In this document: positions 7,221 through 15,350 of the stretch, piece after piece
Layout: each line of letters starts with the position of its first letter
Numbering within the stretch: position 1 is the stretch's first letter
Assembly: GCA_016303085.1 (NCBI GenBank)
Contig: JAEDMI010000024.1
Location: 1 to 17,674, forward strand
Source: Acetatifactor sp.
GTDB taxonomy: Bacteria > Bacillota > Clostridia > Lachnospirales > Lachnospiraceae
Length of the DNA: 17,674 nt
Direction: 5' to 3'
Notes under the pieces: generated by a model
Seen by the model: only the letters and a program-made list of their open reading frames with translations
What the model was told of the DNA's origin: nothing
The model's database searches: none
Translations under genes and position numbers: made by a program

Positions 7221-8475
7221 TGGTTTCCTCTCCGCATGATGTAGTCAGCCTTGTGATTCCCGCCATTCCGGCAAAAATCGTAATGCTCAGTTCCCGAAAC
7301 GTATACCAATAATGGATATAGGAATGACTGCCTGTCAGTAAATACCACACAAACGGTATCACCGCAATCATTCCGAATGCGATCAGACAATTAAAATGTA
7401 GCTTTCCTCTTCCGACTGAATTCTTCCGAAGCTGCATTGCATAATAAATACATAATCCAACCCCGCCAAACAGAACCGGCCACTTCACAAGAACCAGCAC
7501 ATTTTTCATGATAACCTGAAAACCGTTAATCCTATCGTCACCGTAATTCATGGATTCATAATGCGCCGCCCTTGACAGGGCATCTGCAAACAGATTTCTC
7601 TGCAGAAGGATACTTCCGATCACCCACTTGCCGCACCACATACCGGCATATCCGATTCCCCACACAGCAGAACAGACTATAACCCTGTAAAGTGCCTTTT
7701 TCCACGAATCCTCCTTCAGCAGAAGGAAGAGAAGCGGAATATATAAGGCCACTAAAGGATATGTCAGAAAGTCAAAATATGCAGTGGCAATCCCGGAAAG
7801 GAAGAAGAAAAGCATGACCTCCTTTTCGGAGAGTTTGTCCCTCCTTAAAACAAAAACAATCGACAATAACGTCAGGTAATAAACTGTTGAGAACTGGAAG
7901 GACAGGGCTATCGCAACGGGATTCATCAGAAACACCGTTGTCAAAAAAGCCACAATGTACCTATTATACCCTTTTTTTATCATCAGGTAGAAAATATAAA
8001 AGAGCAGTGACATCTGAAGGAACATATTCATGATCCGAATATCCGCCACATCAAAAAACAACAGCAGTGGCTTTAATATCACCAGATAACCATGCCAGTA
8101 CCGGGGATAAGCAACATTGTAGGTTTCTGCCTTTACATCATTTGCAAAATTGGTCAGAGACTTCACCTGATGTTCATCACTGTATTCTGTCCGGTAAACC
8201 TGCATGGCCTTCTCTATCAGACCTTGTTCTCCGCCATAGATTGCATTCAGAAGCATGGTGGCATCCGTACAGTTATCCAGCTGGCTCATCTTATATCCCC
8301 ACATCAGCTGGGGATACACGCCTTCATAATCATATATTTCCGTGGAACGCCTGACATTTGCCTTCATGGGGTCTGTCGGCAGTGCATACACCAGGAGGAG
8401 TAGCAGTGTTCCCACCAATATACTTCCAACCAGGATACCGGCATACCGGGCTCCGGCTTTCACCATATTTTTCAT
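7195..8475 (-). CDS. Polytopic membrane protein of unknown family (copy B)
   Basis: About 426 residues, paralogous along its length to the protein at 2704-3969. Shared are YALPTD, DNCTD, YPRYWHG, LKPLLLFFD, GIATAYFDFLTYP, GMWCGKW, HSYIH and RELSITIFAG. It has an N-terminal helix, a soluble loop of roughly 110 residues and about eight further helices. I do not recognise the family; conserved polar residues suggest catalysis at the outer face. ATG 8475 is chosen because a full AAAGGAG lies upstream (11-nt spacing). An in-frame TTG at 8496 with AAGGA 4 nt before it would add seven residues and cannot be excluded. It follows the fusion glycosyltransferase (stop at 8504) and overlaps the next gene, the CotH-like protein, by 26 nt. 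This adjacency, and the matching pair at the left end, suggests the two proteins work together. Confidence 0.75.
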   Translation of the reverse strand: MKNMVKAGARYAGILVGSILVGTLLLLLVYALPTDPMKANVRRSTEIYDYEGVYPQLMWGYKMSQLDNCTDATMLLNAIYGGEQGLIEKAMQVYRTEYSDEHQVKSLTNFANDVKAETYNVAYPRYWHGYLVILKPLLLFFDVADIRIMNMFLQMSLLFYIFYLMIKKGYNRYIVAFLTTVFLMNPVAIALSFQFSTVYYLTLLSIVFVLRRDKLSEKEVMLFFFLSGIATAYFDFLTYPLVALYIPLLFLLLKEDSWKKALYRVIVCSAVWGIGYAGMWCGKWVIGSILLQRNLFADALSRAAHYESMNYGDDRINGFQVIMKNVLVLVKWPVLFGGVGLCIYYAMQLRKNSVGRGKLHFNCLIAFGMIAVIPFVWYLLTGSHSYIHYWYTFRELSITIFAGMAGITRLTTSCGEETNEEKNTSH

Positions 8476-8503
8476 TTTTCTGCACACTCCTTTCAACTGT
8501 TCC

Positions 8504-10423
8504 TTACTTCATTTTTCGATTTTCCTTGTGAACATACCACATAAATTTCACATTTGTCACCAAGTATCGCTTCCAGAGCCGCCTCGGATCCTGCAACAGT
8601 CTTACCAGCCATTCCAGGCTCATCCTTTGCATCCATTTAGGCGCTCTCTTCAGCTTTCCCGCATGATAATCAAAACCCGCACCCACACCGAACATCAATC
8701 CTTTCACGCGTCCCTGATGCTCATACATCCATCGCTCCTGCTTCGGTGCCCCCAGTCCTACCCAGAGGATATCCGGTCCAGCAGCATTGATCATCTCAAT
8801 GATTTCCCGGTCTTCCTCATCACTCAAAGGTCTGTAAGGAGGTGAGTACATGCCCGCAATCTGAAGCTGCGGGTATTTTTCATTCAAAACCTTCTTTAAT
8901 GCGTCCAGAGTTTCCTTGCTACCGCCGTAAAAATAATGCTTCAGCCCATCTCCTGCCTGCCCTTTCAGGAACATCTGCTCCATGAAATCGGGACCTGTCA
9001 CCCGCTTTGCATCCCTGAAGCCTCTGCGTCTGCTGACTATGGACAAGGGCTCTCCGTCCGGCAGGACTGCAACGGCACTGTTCTGCACCCTCCGGTAATC
9101 CGCTTCCTCAAAAGCAGTGACGGTGGTATGTCCGTTCCCGACGCACACATACTGTCCTGACAGCCGGTGAATATTCTCCTCCACAAACCGTACTGTCTTC
9201 TCCATGTCCGTAACCCAGACATTTACTCCCAGAATCGTACAGATATCCGGAAAGCAATCAAGCTTAAGGCGCTCCTTATTTAATGTAAGATAATACTCTG
9301 CTTCCTCCTTAAGCATATCCCGGTAAACCAGATCATACACCTGCAGGGTCTTGTCCACAACGCTGCTCCAGCGGTAAGTAGTAAGAACGTACTCTGCTGC
9401 CTCCACCCCTTTGCGCTCAACCGCTTCGGGTTCCATTTGGTCGATTGCCTGTAGCTGTTCACACAGGCTTTTTACATCCCCATGCAGGAACTCAAAAACC
9501 CGCCCCTGTCCGGTTCCGGCATTCTCCTTAATGTCACTGACAAGGCAACAGCGCCTGTAGCTCATTGCTTCCAAAAGACTGATGGGAAGCCCCTCCACAT
9601 CAGAGGGCAGCACATACAGAAACGCATTGGAATACAGTTCCTCCAGGGTCTGCCCTGACACAAACCCGGTCATAATAATATTATCATCATCAATCGACAT
9701 AGCTGCCAGGCGTTCCACATAGTCATCCGAATGACTGCTTCCACCTGCAATTACTAACTTTTTAGTCAAGCCTGCCTGCTTGTACGCCTCAATCAGATAG
9801 TGAATTCCCTTTTCCGGAACCAGTCTGCCCAGAAAAAGAATATAAGAATTCTTTTCCAGTCCCCATTTTGCCTTAATCAGGTCTGCATCCAACAGGGCAG
9901 GTTCCCCTACCCCGTTGGGAATCACATTCGTATCTCTGCCATAGGTTTCCTGAAAATAACTCTGCATGGGTTCATTGAGAACGATAATCTCATTTGCATA
10001 TTTGCCGATTATCTTTTCTCCAAACTTCAAATAATCCTGCCCGATTGCTCCCCACTTGGCTCTCTTCCAGTCAAGCCCGTGCGTAGTACAGACAACCTTT
10101 TTGCCAAACAGTCGCGGAATCCAGCACAGACTGGACGGTCCACAGGCATGATAGTGAAAAATGTCATACCCCCTGAAAAGAGCAATCACTGTAGCAAAGA
10201 AGGTGTAAATAATTGCATCCAGATGCTTGGTAGAGATTGTAGGAATATAATAAAGGCGAATTCCTCTATGCATCTTCACCCTGTTTTTACAATAATATCT
10301 CCGGCAGTACACATCCACCTGTGCCCCTGCTTCCACCAGCCCTGCCGCCAGCTCTTCCACATGTATTTCAACTCCCCCTGCCCGTGAGGGAATTCCTTTT
10401 TGACCAATCATTGCAATTTTCAT
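8504..10423 (-). CDS. GT4-GT26 fusion glycosyltransferase (WecG/TagA/CpsF C-terminal domain)
   Basis: A 639-residue cytoplasmic protein made of two glycosyltransferases. Residues 1 to about 370 are a GT-B fold GT4 enzyme, with an N-terminal IGQKGIPSRAGGVE donor/acceptor loop, TTHG (113-116), FLGRLVPEKG (197-206) and the E-x7-E pair E277/E285 in VEGLPISLLE. Residues about 392-639 are a WecG/TagA/CpsF (GT26) domain: NGHTTV (430-435), LPDGEP (454-459, whose Asp matches the proposed catalytic Asp of TagA), RVTGPDFM (474-481), GLGAPKQE (556-563), GVGAGFDYHAG (579-589), RAPKWMQ (593-599) and a C-terminal RLWKRY. GT26 enzymes add N-acetylmannosamine(-uronate) or a related sugar to a lipid-linked sugar, so the two halves probably catalyse successive steps on one undecaprenyl-linked glycan. 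ATG 10423 follows the previous stop by 1 nt; the site (GAGGGA) is about 11 nt upstream. Confidence 0.93.
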   Translation of the reverse strand: MKIAMIGQKGIPSRAGGVEIHVEELAAGLVEAGAQVDVYCRRYYCKNRVKMHRGIRLYYIPTISTKHLDAIIYTFFATVIALFRGYDIFHYHACGPSSLCWIPRLFGKKVVCTTHGLDWKRAKWGAIGQDYLKFGEKIIGKYANEIIVLNEPMQSYFQETYGRDTNVIPNGVGEPALLDADLIKAKWGLEKNSYILFLGRLVPEKGIHYLIEAYKQAGLTKKLVIAGGSSHSDDYVERLAAMSIDDDNIIMTGFVSGQTLEELYSNAFLYVLPSDVEGLPISLLEAMSYRRCCLVSDIKENAGTGQGRVFEFLHGDVKSLCEQLQAIDQMEPEAVERKGVEAAEYVLTTYRWSSVVDKTLQVYDLVYRDMLKEEAEYYLTLNKERLKLDCFPDICTILGVNVWVTDMEKTVRFVEENIHRLSGQYVCVGNGHTTVTAFEEADYRRVQNSAVAVLPDGEPLSIVSRRRGFRDAKRVTGPDFMEQMFLKGQAGDGLKHYFYGGSKETLDALKKVLNEKYPQLQIAGMYSPPYRPLSDEEDREIIEMINAAGPDILWVGLGAPKQERWMYEHQGRVKGLMFGVGAGFDYHAGKLKRAPKWMQRMSLEWLVRLLQDPRRLWKRYLVTNVKFMWYVHKENRKMK

Positions 10424-10424
10424 A

Positions 10425-11645
10425 CTATCTACATTCCCTCTGCTTGAAATACTTCATCTTCTGTTCCCGTTTTCCCTCATACTCCTCAAGCAATGCTCCC
10501 ATGACAAAAGCATAAACCATAACCATGGGCTGCATGAAGCCTGCCTCACTGAAGGTTGTCATCATCATGAATACCAGCATATAGATGAGCAGAAAATACT
10601 TGGTTTTGTTATAGTAAAAGACTTTCTGTATCCTGATAAACAACACCAAAATGAGGCCGGAATAAATGACTGTGCCCAAAACTCCGTTTTCCCCAAGCAG
10701 AATGGGCCAGAACACATCTGTCAGATACATTCTCGCCTGTTCTCCCAGCTGCGCGTTGTCCGCAATTCCATAAAGGTGATATACCGGTGAATAGTATTTC
10801 GCAGCATAGGTTGAGCCAAAGGTGCCAAAGCCGGTTCCGATCGGGAAATAATCCTTTGCAATCTGAAGAGCTGCACCTGTCATAATACTCTTCGCATAAT
10901 GCCCATGCCCTTCCACATAGTAAAAATAAATTTTGTCCCATGCAAGCAGTGCTACCGGTACTGCCATATACAAAATATAGCGCAGCTTGGTCTGCACCTT
11001 CTTATGCACAATCAGATAGTAAAGCACTGCAAAGATCAGAATTGCACCGTAAGACTTCTCTTTGCCGCTCAGCACGAGCATCAGTATCATCAGGAAAAGA
11101 CAAACACGGTACAGCCACACTCTCTGATGTCTGCAAAAGATCAGCAGGGCAAATAAGAGAGAAGATTTAGCGCAGATATCCCATGCCTCCGGTGCTACCA
11201 GATAGCCTTTGAAAATCAATGTCAAACCATAGTACGCAAACCATAAGATACTCAATATCTGAATCGTCAGTTCCTGCTCCTGCAGATCAATGGGCATATA
11301 TTTCTGTAAAAAACCTGCTGTCAGAAGAATCATGAAGAACTTAGTGCTCAGCACTGCCGATACCGCAACAATCCATGCGGGCTGAAAACGGTACAAGACA
11401 TTCCCGGCTAACCCTGTCACCAGAAATAACAAAAGCAAACCAAACTCCCACCGTCTGCTTCCAGCTAATACGCCCCTGTTTTCCTTCCTGTTTTTCCAAT
11501 AATCAAAGGCTGCCAACGGGATACACAGAAGACCAATACCCTCGTCAAAAAAGTTTACCATCGGTATTGTATCCTCCAGCACACCATGAAAAACAAAAAA
11601 GCCCAGCAATATTGACCAGATGATTGATTGATACTTTTTCTGCAT
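10425..11645 (-). CDS. Wzy-like O-antigen/polysaccharide polymerase (O-antigen ligase superfamily)
   Basis: About 406 residues with roughly ten to twelve hydrophobic segments. Near residues 262-278 it has the loop motif IAKDYFPIGTGFGTFGS, followed by YYSPVYHLYG and FWPILLGENGVLG. These are the hallmarks of the Wzy/WaaL-like superfamily, whose members polymerise or ligate lipid-linked repeat units on the outer face of the membrane. A basic loop (SGKEKSYGA) corresponds to the cytoplasmic 'SR/K' loop common in the family. Sequence alone cannot separate polymerase from ligase; a glycan operon with an exporter favours polymerase. ATG 11645 is chosen over an in-frame TTG at 11675, since AAAGGA lies 10 nt upstream of the ATG and nothing comparable precedes the TTG. 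The start is 4 nt after the upstream stop. Confidence 0.8.
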   Translation of the reverse strand: MQKKYQSIIWSILLGFFVFHGVLEDTIPMVNFFDEGIGLLCIPLAAFDYWKNRKENRGVLAGSRRWEFGLLLLFLVTGLAGNVLYRFQPAWIVAVSAVLSTKFFMILLTAGFLQKYMPIDLQEQELTIQILSILWFAYYGLTLIFKGYLVAPEAWDICAKSSLLFALLIFCRHQRVWLYRVCLFLMILMLVLSGKEKSYGAILIFAVLYYLIVHKKVQTKLRYILYMAVPVALLAWDKIYFYYVEGHGHYAKSIMTGAALQIAKDYFPIGTGFGTFGSTYAAKYYSPVYHLYGIADNAQLGEQARMYLTDVFWPILLGENGVLGTVIYSGLILVLFIRIQKVFYYNKTKYFLLIYMLVFMMMTTFSEAGFMQPMVMVYAFVMGALLEEYEGKREQKMKYFKQRECR

Positions 11646-11649
11646 ACGA

Positions 11650-12534
11650 TCACTTTCCTTTATCTGCACTCTCAATTTCTATCTTGATCTGATTTAAATA
11701 ATCTTGATAACCGGCCTCCAAATTCTTTGTTCTACCTACTACGTCATGCTTATCAAGCTTTTCTTTTCCGGTTGCTTTTCTTAAATACCATTCATATTCC
11801 ACGTCCAGATTTCCAATATCCAACACGCGGTATCCTTCCAGAAACAACCTCTCCGTCAAGAATTTAGCAGCAACACCTAATGACACCAGAAAAAGCCGAT
11901 CCTTCGGATACTGTCTGCAGACCCCCATTATCTCGTCCAGCATTACATAAGCATCATGGCTTGGACCTATGATCCTCTCAACGGATTGCGCACCGTCAAA
12001 CAAATCGTTTCCCACACCGTTGTGCGTCCGTCCGCCTTCCACAATTACAATATCCTTTCCCTCCCAAATTTTCTTCATTTCATAAATCCAGCTATCGCAT
12101 TTGCTCTTGTCTGCTGTTGAATAATAAAACCGGGATATCGTTGTATTGTAATATACCTTATCCGGATTACAATATTTCTCATATTGGCGTCTACTGAACA
12201 GTAAATGGTCACGCCAGAACTGGCGGCTCTCCTTTCTGTAAATTGACAGATCACCAAATATTTCCGGAATCGTAACCATCAGCTCATCATACTGATACCC
12301 GATAATCCGTTTCAAGCCCTCCACAATTTCCGGCTCCACCTGTTGGAGTACCAGACTGCGTCCCCGTATCATGGTTACTTCCCCGTCGCCAAAGCGCACC
12401 ATACTTTTGTCTGTGGTTATCAGCTCGTTAATCGTCTCCTCCACCGAATGTACCCTGATGCTGCATTTCTTGATTCCCAGCCGATAGAGACAATAATCCA
12501 GATATGCTAATATATCCTTTATCATCCTTTTCAT
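11650..12534 (-). CDS. GT-D fold glycosyltransferase (DUF1792)
   Basis: A 294-residue soluble protein matching the DUF1792 / GT-D family, known from the streptococcal dGT1 enzyme that glucosylates Fap1 glycans. The signature is SMVRFGDGE (44-52), whose D50-x-E52 is the metal/UDP-sugar binding DxE motif, followed by IRGRSLVLQQ, VTIPEIFGD and FWRDHLLF. Later conserved pieces are VIVEGGRTHNGVGNDLF, LFLVSLGVAAK and LDIGNLDVEYEWYLR. By family it transfers a hexose from a UDP-sugar to a glycan acceptor in the cytoplasm. The start is firm: ATG 12534 overlaps the upstream TGA in an ATGA arrangement, so translation is probably coupled to the ABC exporter gene. The sugar cannot be named from sequence. 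Confidence 0.88.
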   Translation of the reverse strand: MKRMIKDILAYLDYCLYRLGIKKCSIRVHSVEETINELITTDKSMVRFGDGEVTMIRGRSLVLQQVEPEIVEGLKRIIGYQYDELMVTIPEIFGDLSIYRKESRQFWRDHLLFSRRQYEKYCNPDKVYYNTTISRFYYSTADKSKCDSWIYEMKKIWEGKDIVIVEGGRTHNGVGNDLFDGAQSVERIIGPSHDAYVMLDEIMGVCRQYPKDRLFLVSLGVAAKFLTERLFLEGYRVLDIGNLDVEYEWYLRKATGKEKLDKHDVVGRTKNLEAGYQDYLNQIKIEIESADKGK

Positions 12535-14273
12535 TGATTCAGAATTTTCTCCTTGTTTACCTGCTTAACTTGGCCGTGTTCCACTTCATAAACCATATCT
12601 GCATTTCTGATCGTTGTCAATCTGTGTGCAATGATCAAAATGGTCTTCTGCCCCTGCAGCTCTTCAATTGCTTCCATAACAGCATTCTCTGTTTCATTAT
12701 CCAGAGCTGACGTTGCCTCATCCAGTACCAGAATTTCGGGATTATGGTAGAGTGCCCTTGCAATTCCGATCCTCTGACGCTGCCCTCCTGATAACCGTAC
12801 TCCTCTGTCACCGACAAACGTATCCAATCCATCCGGCAGGCTGTTTACGAAATCCCACAACTGGGCCTGCATAAGCGCACGCCTGACAGCCTCTTCATCA
12901 GCCTCGCCCTCTGCAATGCCAAATGCAACATTGTTCCGAATGCTGTCATCTGATAAATAGATTACCTGAGGAATATAGCCAATGTTTTTTTGCCAGATGG
13001 GAAGATGCTCAGATACCTTCATACCGTCTGCATAGATCTCACCCTTTTGAGGCTCCAATAAGCCAAGTAGAATATCTATCATTGTTGATTTTCCCGCTCC
13101 CGAGGCACCTACAAAGGCAATGGTCTTTCCTCTCTCTATCGTAAAGGAAGCATCCTCTATTACATTTGCTTCTCCGTCAGGGTACCGATAGGACACCGAC
13201 TTTACTTCAATCTTATTGCCAAAGCTCCATGCCTCATCATTTTTTTCTTCTACCTTCTTCTGCTCTTTAATCTCCAGAAGATCATGGTAAATCAAGTCTA
13301 ATGACGGCTTTGCGTAAAGCACTGCAGCCAGGTGTTCATTGATCTTGCCCACAGACGGAAGGAGCCTGAATGCTGCAACTGCAAATACCGCCAATTGCGG
13401 AATAAATTCCTCTATTGATCCATGCCCCCAGCGGATCTTTATCACCACCGCAAGCATCAGTCCTGTCATACTTACCAATTCAATAATATGCTTGGGTACT
13501 GCTCCGATCAGACGATTATAGCGAAGTACCCGCACATACTTTCCAAAATAGAAATCATATTTGTCCACAAAGCTCTTCTCACGATTCAAAACCTTAATTT
13601 CCTTGATTCCCCCTAAAGACTGGTTCATCCATTGATAGATTTTGGCCTTATAGGCTTGTCCCCGGCGCCCCCATTCACTGGAATATTTCTTGGAAATAAG
13701 GGTAAAGACCGCAAGGCACATTATCAAAAGCCCTGCAATCATTACCATAATAGACGGACTGACAATAAACAAATATGCCGCAATCGTAACACATACGCAG
13801 ACCTCTGCCAGCATCTCCATAATATGGATGATTCCCTTGGTAAACTGATCTGTATCCTCCTGCATGCTTCTTTGTAAAACAGATATATTCTTGTTTAGAT
13901 GAAATGTATAGGGTTCCCGCATATAAGCCTTTAACAGACTGGTGGATATGTTCCTCTGGATCCGATAAGAAAATCTGTAGATTGCATTTTTTTGTGCAAT
14001 GACATAAATATTCTTAATAACATAAATTCCTACGATGATCATTGCCATAATCATCAAAAGCTGTTCGTTGTCCCGGCAGGGAATCAGTCTCTGTACAATT
14101 ACAAAAAAAGTACTGTCCGACATCGTCTCCGGATTCATAGCCACATCAATAAATGGCGAAAACACAGAAACTGCAAGCAATTCCAGGAAGCTGCCGACCA
14201 CCACTATCAAAAGCAATAATGCTATTTTCGCTTTATCAGATCTTGAAAAAATAAAATTCAGTTTTTTTAACAT
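12531..14273 (-). CDS. ABC exporter, fused permease-ATPase (PglK/MsbA-like, putative lipid-linked oligosaccharide flippase)
   Basis: 580 residues, the usual length for a homodimeric half-exporter. Residues 1 to about 330 form the membrane domain with six helices; the start SFLELLAVSVFSPFIDV (28-44) resembles the PglK flippase group. The ATPase domain has Walker A GASGAGKST (389-397), Q-loop Q436, signature LSGGQRQR (494-501), Walker B ILVLDEA (514-520) with catalytic E519, and H-loop H550, all intact. PglK-type proteins flip undecaprenyl-linked oligosaccharides; its position between glycosyltransferase and polymerase genes supports that role, though a lipid or peptide exporter cannot be ruled out. 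AGAGG lies 5 nt before ATG 14273, which follows the previous gene by 21 nt; the gene ends in a 4-nt overlap with the next. Confidence 0.9.
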   Translation of the reverse strand: MLKKLNFIFSRSDKAKIALLLLIVVVGSFLELLAVSVFSPFIDVAMNPETMSDSTFFVIVQRLIPCRDNEQLLMIMAMIIVGIYVIKNIYVIAQKNAIYRFSYRIQRNISTSLLKAYMREPYTFHLNKNISVLQRSMQEDTDQFTKGIIHIMEMLAEVCVCVTIAAYLFIVSPSIMVMIAGLLIMCLAVFTLISKKYSSEWGRRGQAYKAKIYQWMNQSLGGIKEIKVLNREKSFVDKYDFYFGKYVRVLRYNRLIGAVPKHIIELVSMTGLMLAVVIKIRWGHGSIEEFIPQLAVFAVAAFRLLPSVGKINEHLAAVLYAKPSLDLIYHDLLEIKEQKKVEEKNDEAWSFGNKIEVKSVSYRYPDGEANVIEDASFTIERGKTIAFVGASGAGKSTMIDILLGLLEPQKGEIYADGMKVSEHLPIWQKNIGYIPQVIYLSDDSIRNNVAFGIAEGEADEEAVRRALMQAQLWDFVNSLPDGLDTFVGDRGVRLSGGQRQRIGIARALYHNPEILVLDEATSALDNETENAVMEAIEELQGQKTILIIAHRLTTIRNADMVYEVEHGQVKQVNKEKILNQ

Positions 14274-14294
14274 TTTGACCTCTTTCAGTGTTTA

Positions 14295-15281
14295 TTACTC
14301 TATCTCTTCCGCCAGCCAGCTTCCCAAGCAGGAGGTAGCCTTCGCCGCATTTTCGTAGTCATTATGATTGGTGCCCGTCATAACAAGATTCATGTTTAAG
14401 AAAGGAATATCCTTTTGCTTTGCATACGCACCCAGCCAGTTATAATAGGGCATTCCATCCACATATCGGAAGGCATCCTCAGAAGCCTCATCCGTAACAG
14501 GCTCAATAATCTTTCCCTCATTCGGTGTCTTAACCAAGATCAGCTTAACACCCTTTTCCCTGCAAAGCTCATCCATCCTCTCCAGCCACTGCAGAGCTGT
14601 CTGATCAATCGGTCTTCGCTCCGTGCAAGTCAAAATCTCTTCTTTGATCTCGGGACCGTACATTTTATCAGGATCCGTTGACTTACCAAAGGAAGACCAG
14701 CCTTTATCCGAATCAGACTCCCCGTACGCATTGATAAAATCAAAATCCTGTGTGGTCAGGGAATCCCATCTGGAATGGTACTTCGCCAATTCAAAGAAAT
14801 AATATTCCCATTCAGCCGGTGGCACATTGTTCATAATACCCAGTATCTTCGCCTTGCCCCAACGCATGTCATCAAAATTAATTCTGACAACAGCCTCTCT
14901 TGGCACTTCCCCCCAGTTGCAGAACGTTGTCTCCAAAACGATCGCCTTGGGCTTTTGATATTTAAGAACTTCCATCATATAGTAATAAGAAATGCTGAAG
15001 GTCTGTTCATTTCCGGCAAACACGTAAGAATGCAGTCCCTGCTCTTCTGCCAGAACCGAAGGCATTATAGTGGAAAATGCCTGGCTGGAGCCAATGAAAA
15101 CAACATCAAGACTGTCCCTTGGTTCCAAATAGAAGCCCCGTTCCTTCCTGGTGTTGTCATAGGGCTTTTCCAGCCGCTTAGGCTTTAAAATCATGGTGCT
15201 TAATGCCAATAAGGTCAAAAGGCAGCACACGAACCCCGCAATCCGCAAAATAACCTGATATCTCTTTTTCTTCTTTTCCAT
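14295..15281 (-). CDS. SGNH/GDSL-hydrolase-like membrane-anchored protein
   Basis: A 328-residue protein, first in the long operon. One N-terminal helix (about 9-31) should place the rest outside the cell. VVFIGSSQAF (60-69) is the block I (Ser) region of the SGNH/DltD-like group; FAGNEQ (88-93), then SYYYMMEVLK and PKAIVLET, fit the usual following segments. KLILVKTPNEG comes in the second half. In related proteins the C-terminus carries D-x-x-H; here the equivalent stretch reads MTGTNHNDYENAAK, with H306 present but the Asp at minus three replaced by Gly. Such proteins add or remove acyl groups on glycans or teichoic acids, so this one may be a modified esterase, a binding protein or inactive. 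ATG 15281 is preceded by CAGGATACAGGA. Family is likely; activity is open. Confidence 0.7.
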   Translation of the reverse strand: MEKKKKRYQVILRIAGFVCCLLTLLALSTMILKPKRLEKPYDNTRKERGFYLEPRDSLDVVFIGSSQAFSTIMPSVLAEEQGLHSYVFAGNEQTFSISYYYMMEVLKYQKPKAIVLETTFCNWGEVPREAVVRINFDDMRWGKAKILGIMNNVPPAEWEYYFFELAKYHSRWDSLTTQDFDFINAYGESDSDKGWSSFGKSTDPDKMYGPEIKEEILTCTERRPIDQTALQWLERMDELCREKGVKLILVKTPNEGKIIEPVTDEASEDAFRYVDGMPYYNWLGAYAKQKDIPFLNMNLVMTGTNHNDYENAAKATSCLGSWLAEEIE

Positions 15282-15317
15282 TCCTGTATCCTGTCAAATA
15301 AAAATCACTCATTGAAT

Positions 15318-15326
15318 AGTATACCA
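15318..15326 (-). promoter_or_regulatory. Extended -10 promoter of the long minus-strand operon
   Basis: The minus strand reads TGGTATACT here, a TGn extended -10 with a 5-of-6 -10 hexamer. No good -35 is present at 16-18 bp, which is normal for extended -10 promoters. The predicted start, about 15311, gives a leader of about 30 nt before ATG 15281. It is the only good promoter candidate I found for the eight-gene operon. Confidence 0.6.
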
Positions 15327-15341
15327 TATAACCGAACATTA

Positions 15342-15350
15342 TGGTATAAT
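15342..15350 (+). promoter_or_regulatory. Extended -10 promoter of the right-hand glycosyltransferase operon
   Basis: TGGTATAAT is a perfect extended -10 element with no convincing -35. Transcription would begin near 15357, giving a leader of about 33 nt before ATG 15390. Its -35 region coincides with the -10 of the opposing promoter, so polymerase probably cannot occupy both at once. Confidence 0.65.

Noticed and set aside
11646..11675. Ten-residue N-terminal extension of the Wzy-like protein from a TTG
   Set aside because: There is no ribosome binding site before the TTG and it would overlap the GT-D gene by 26 nt; AAAGGA precedes the ATG at 11645.
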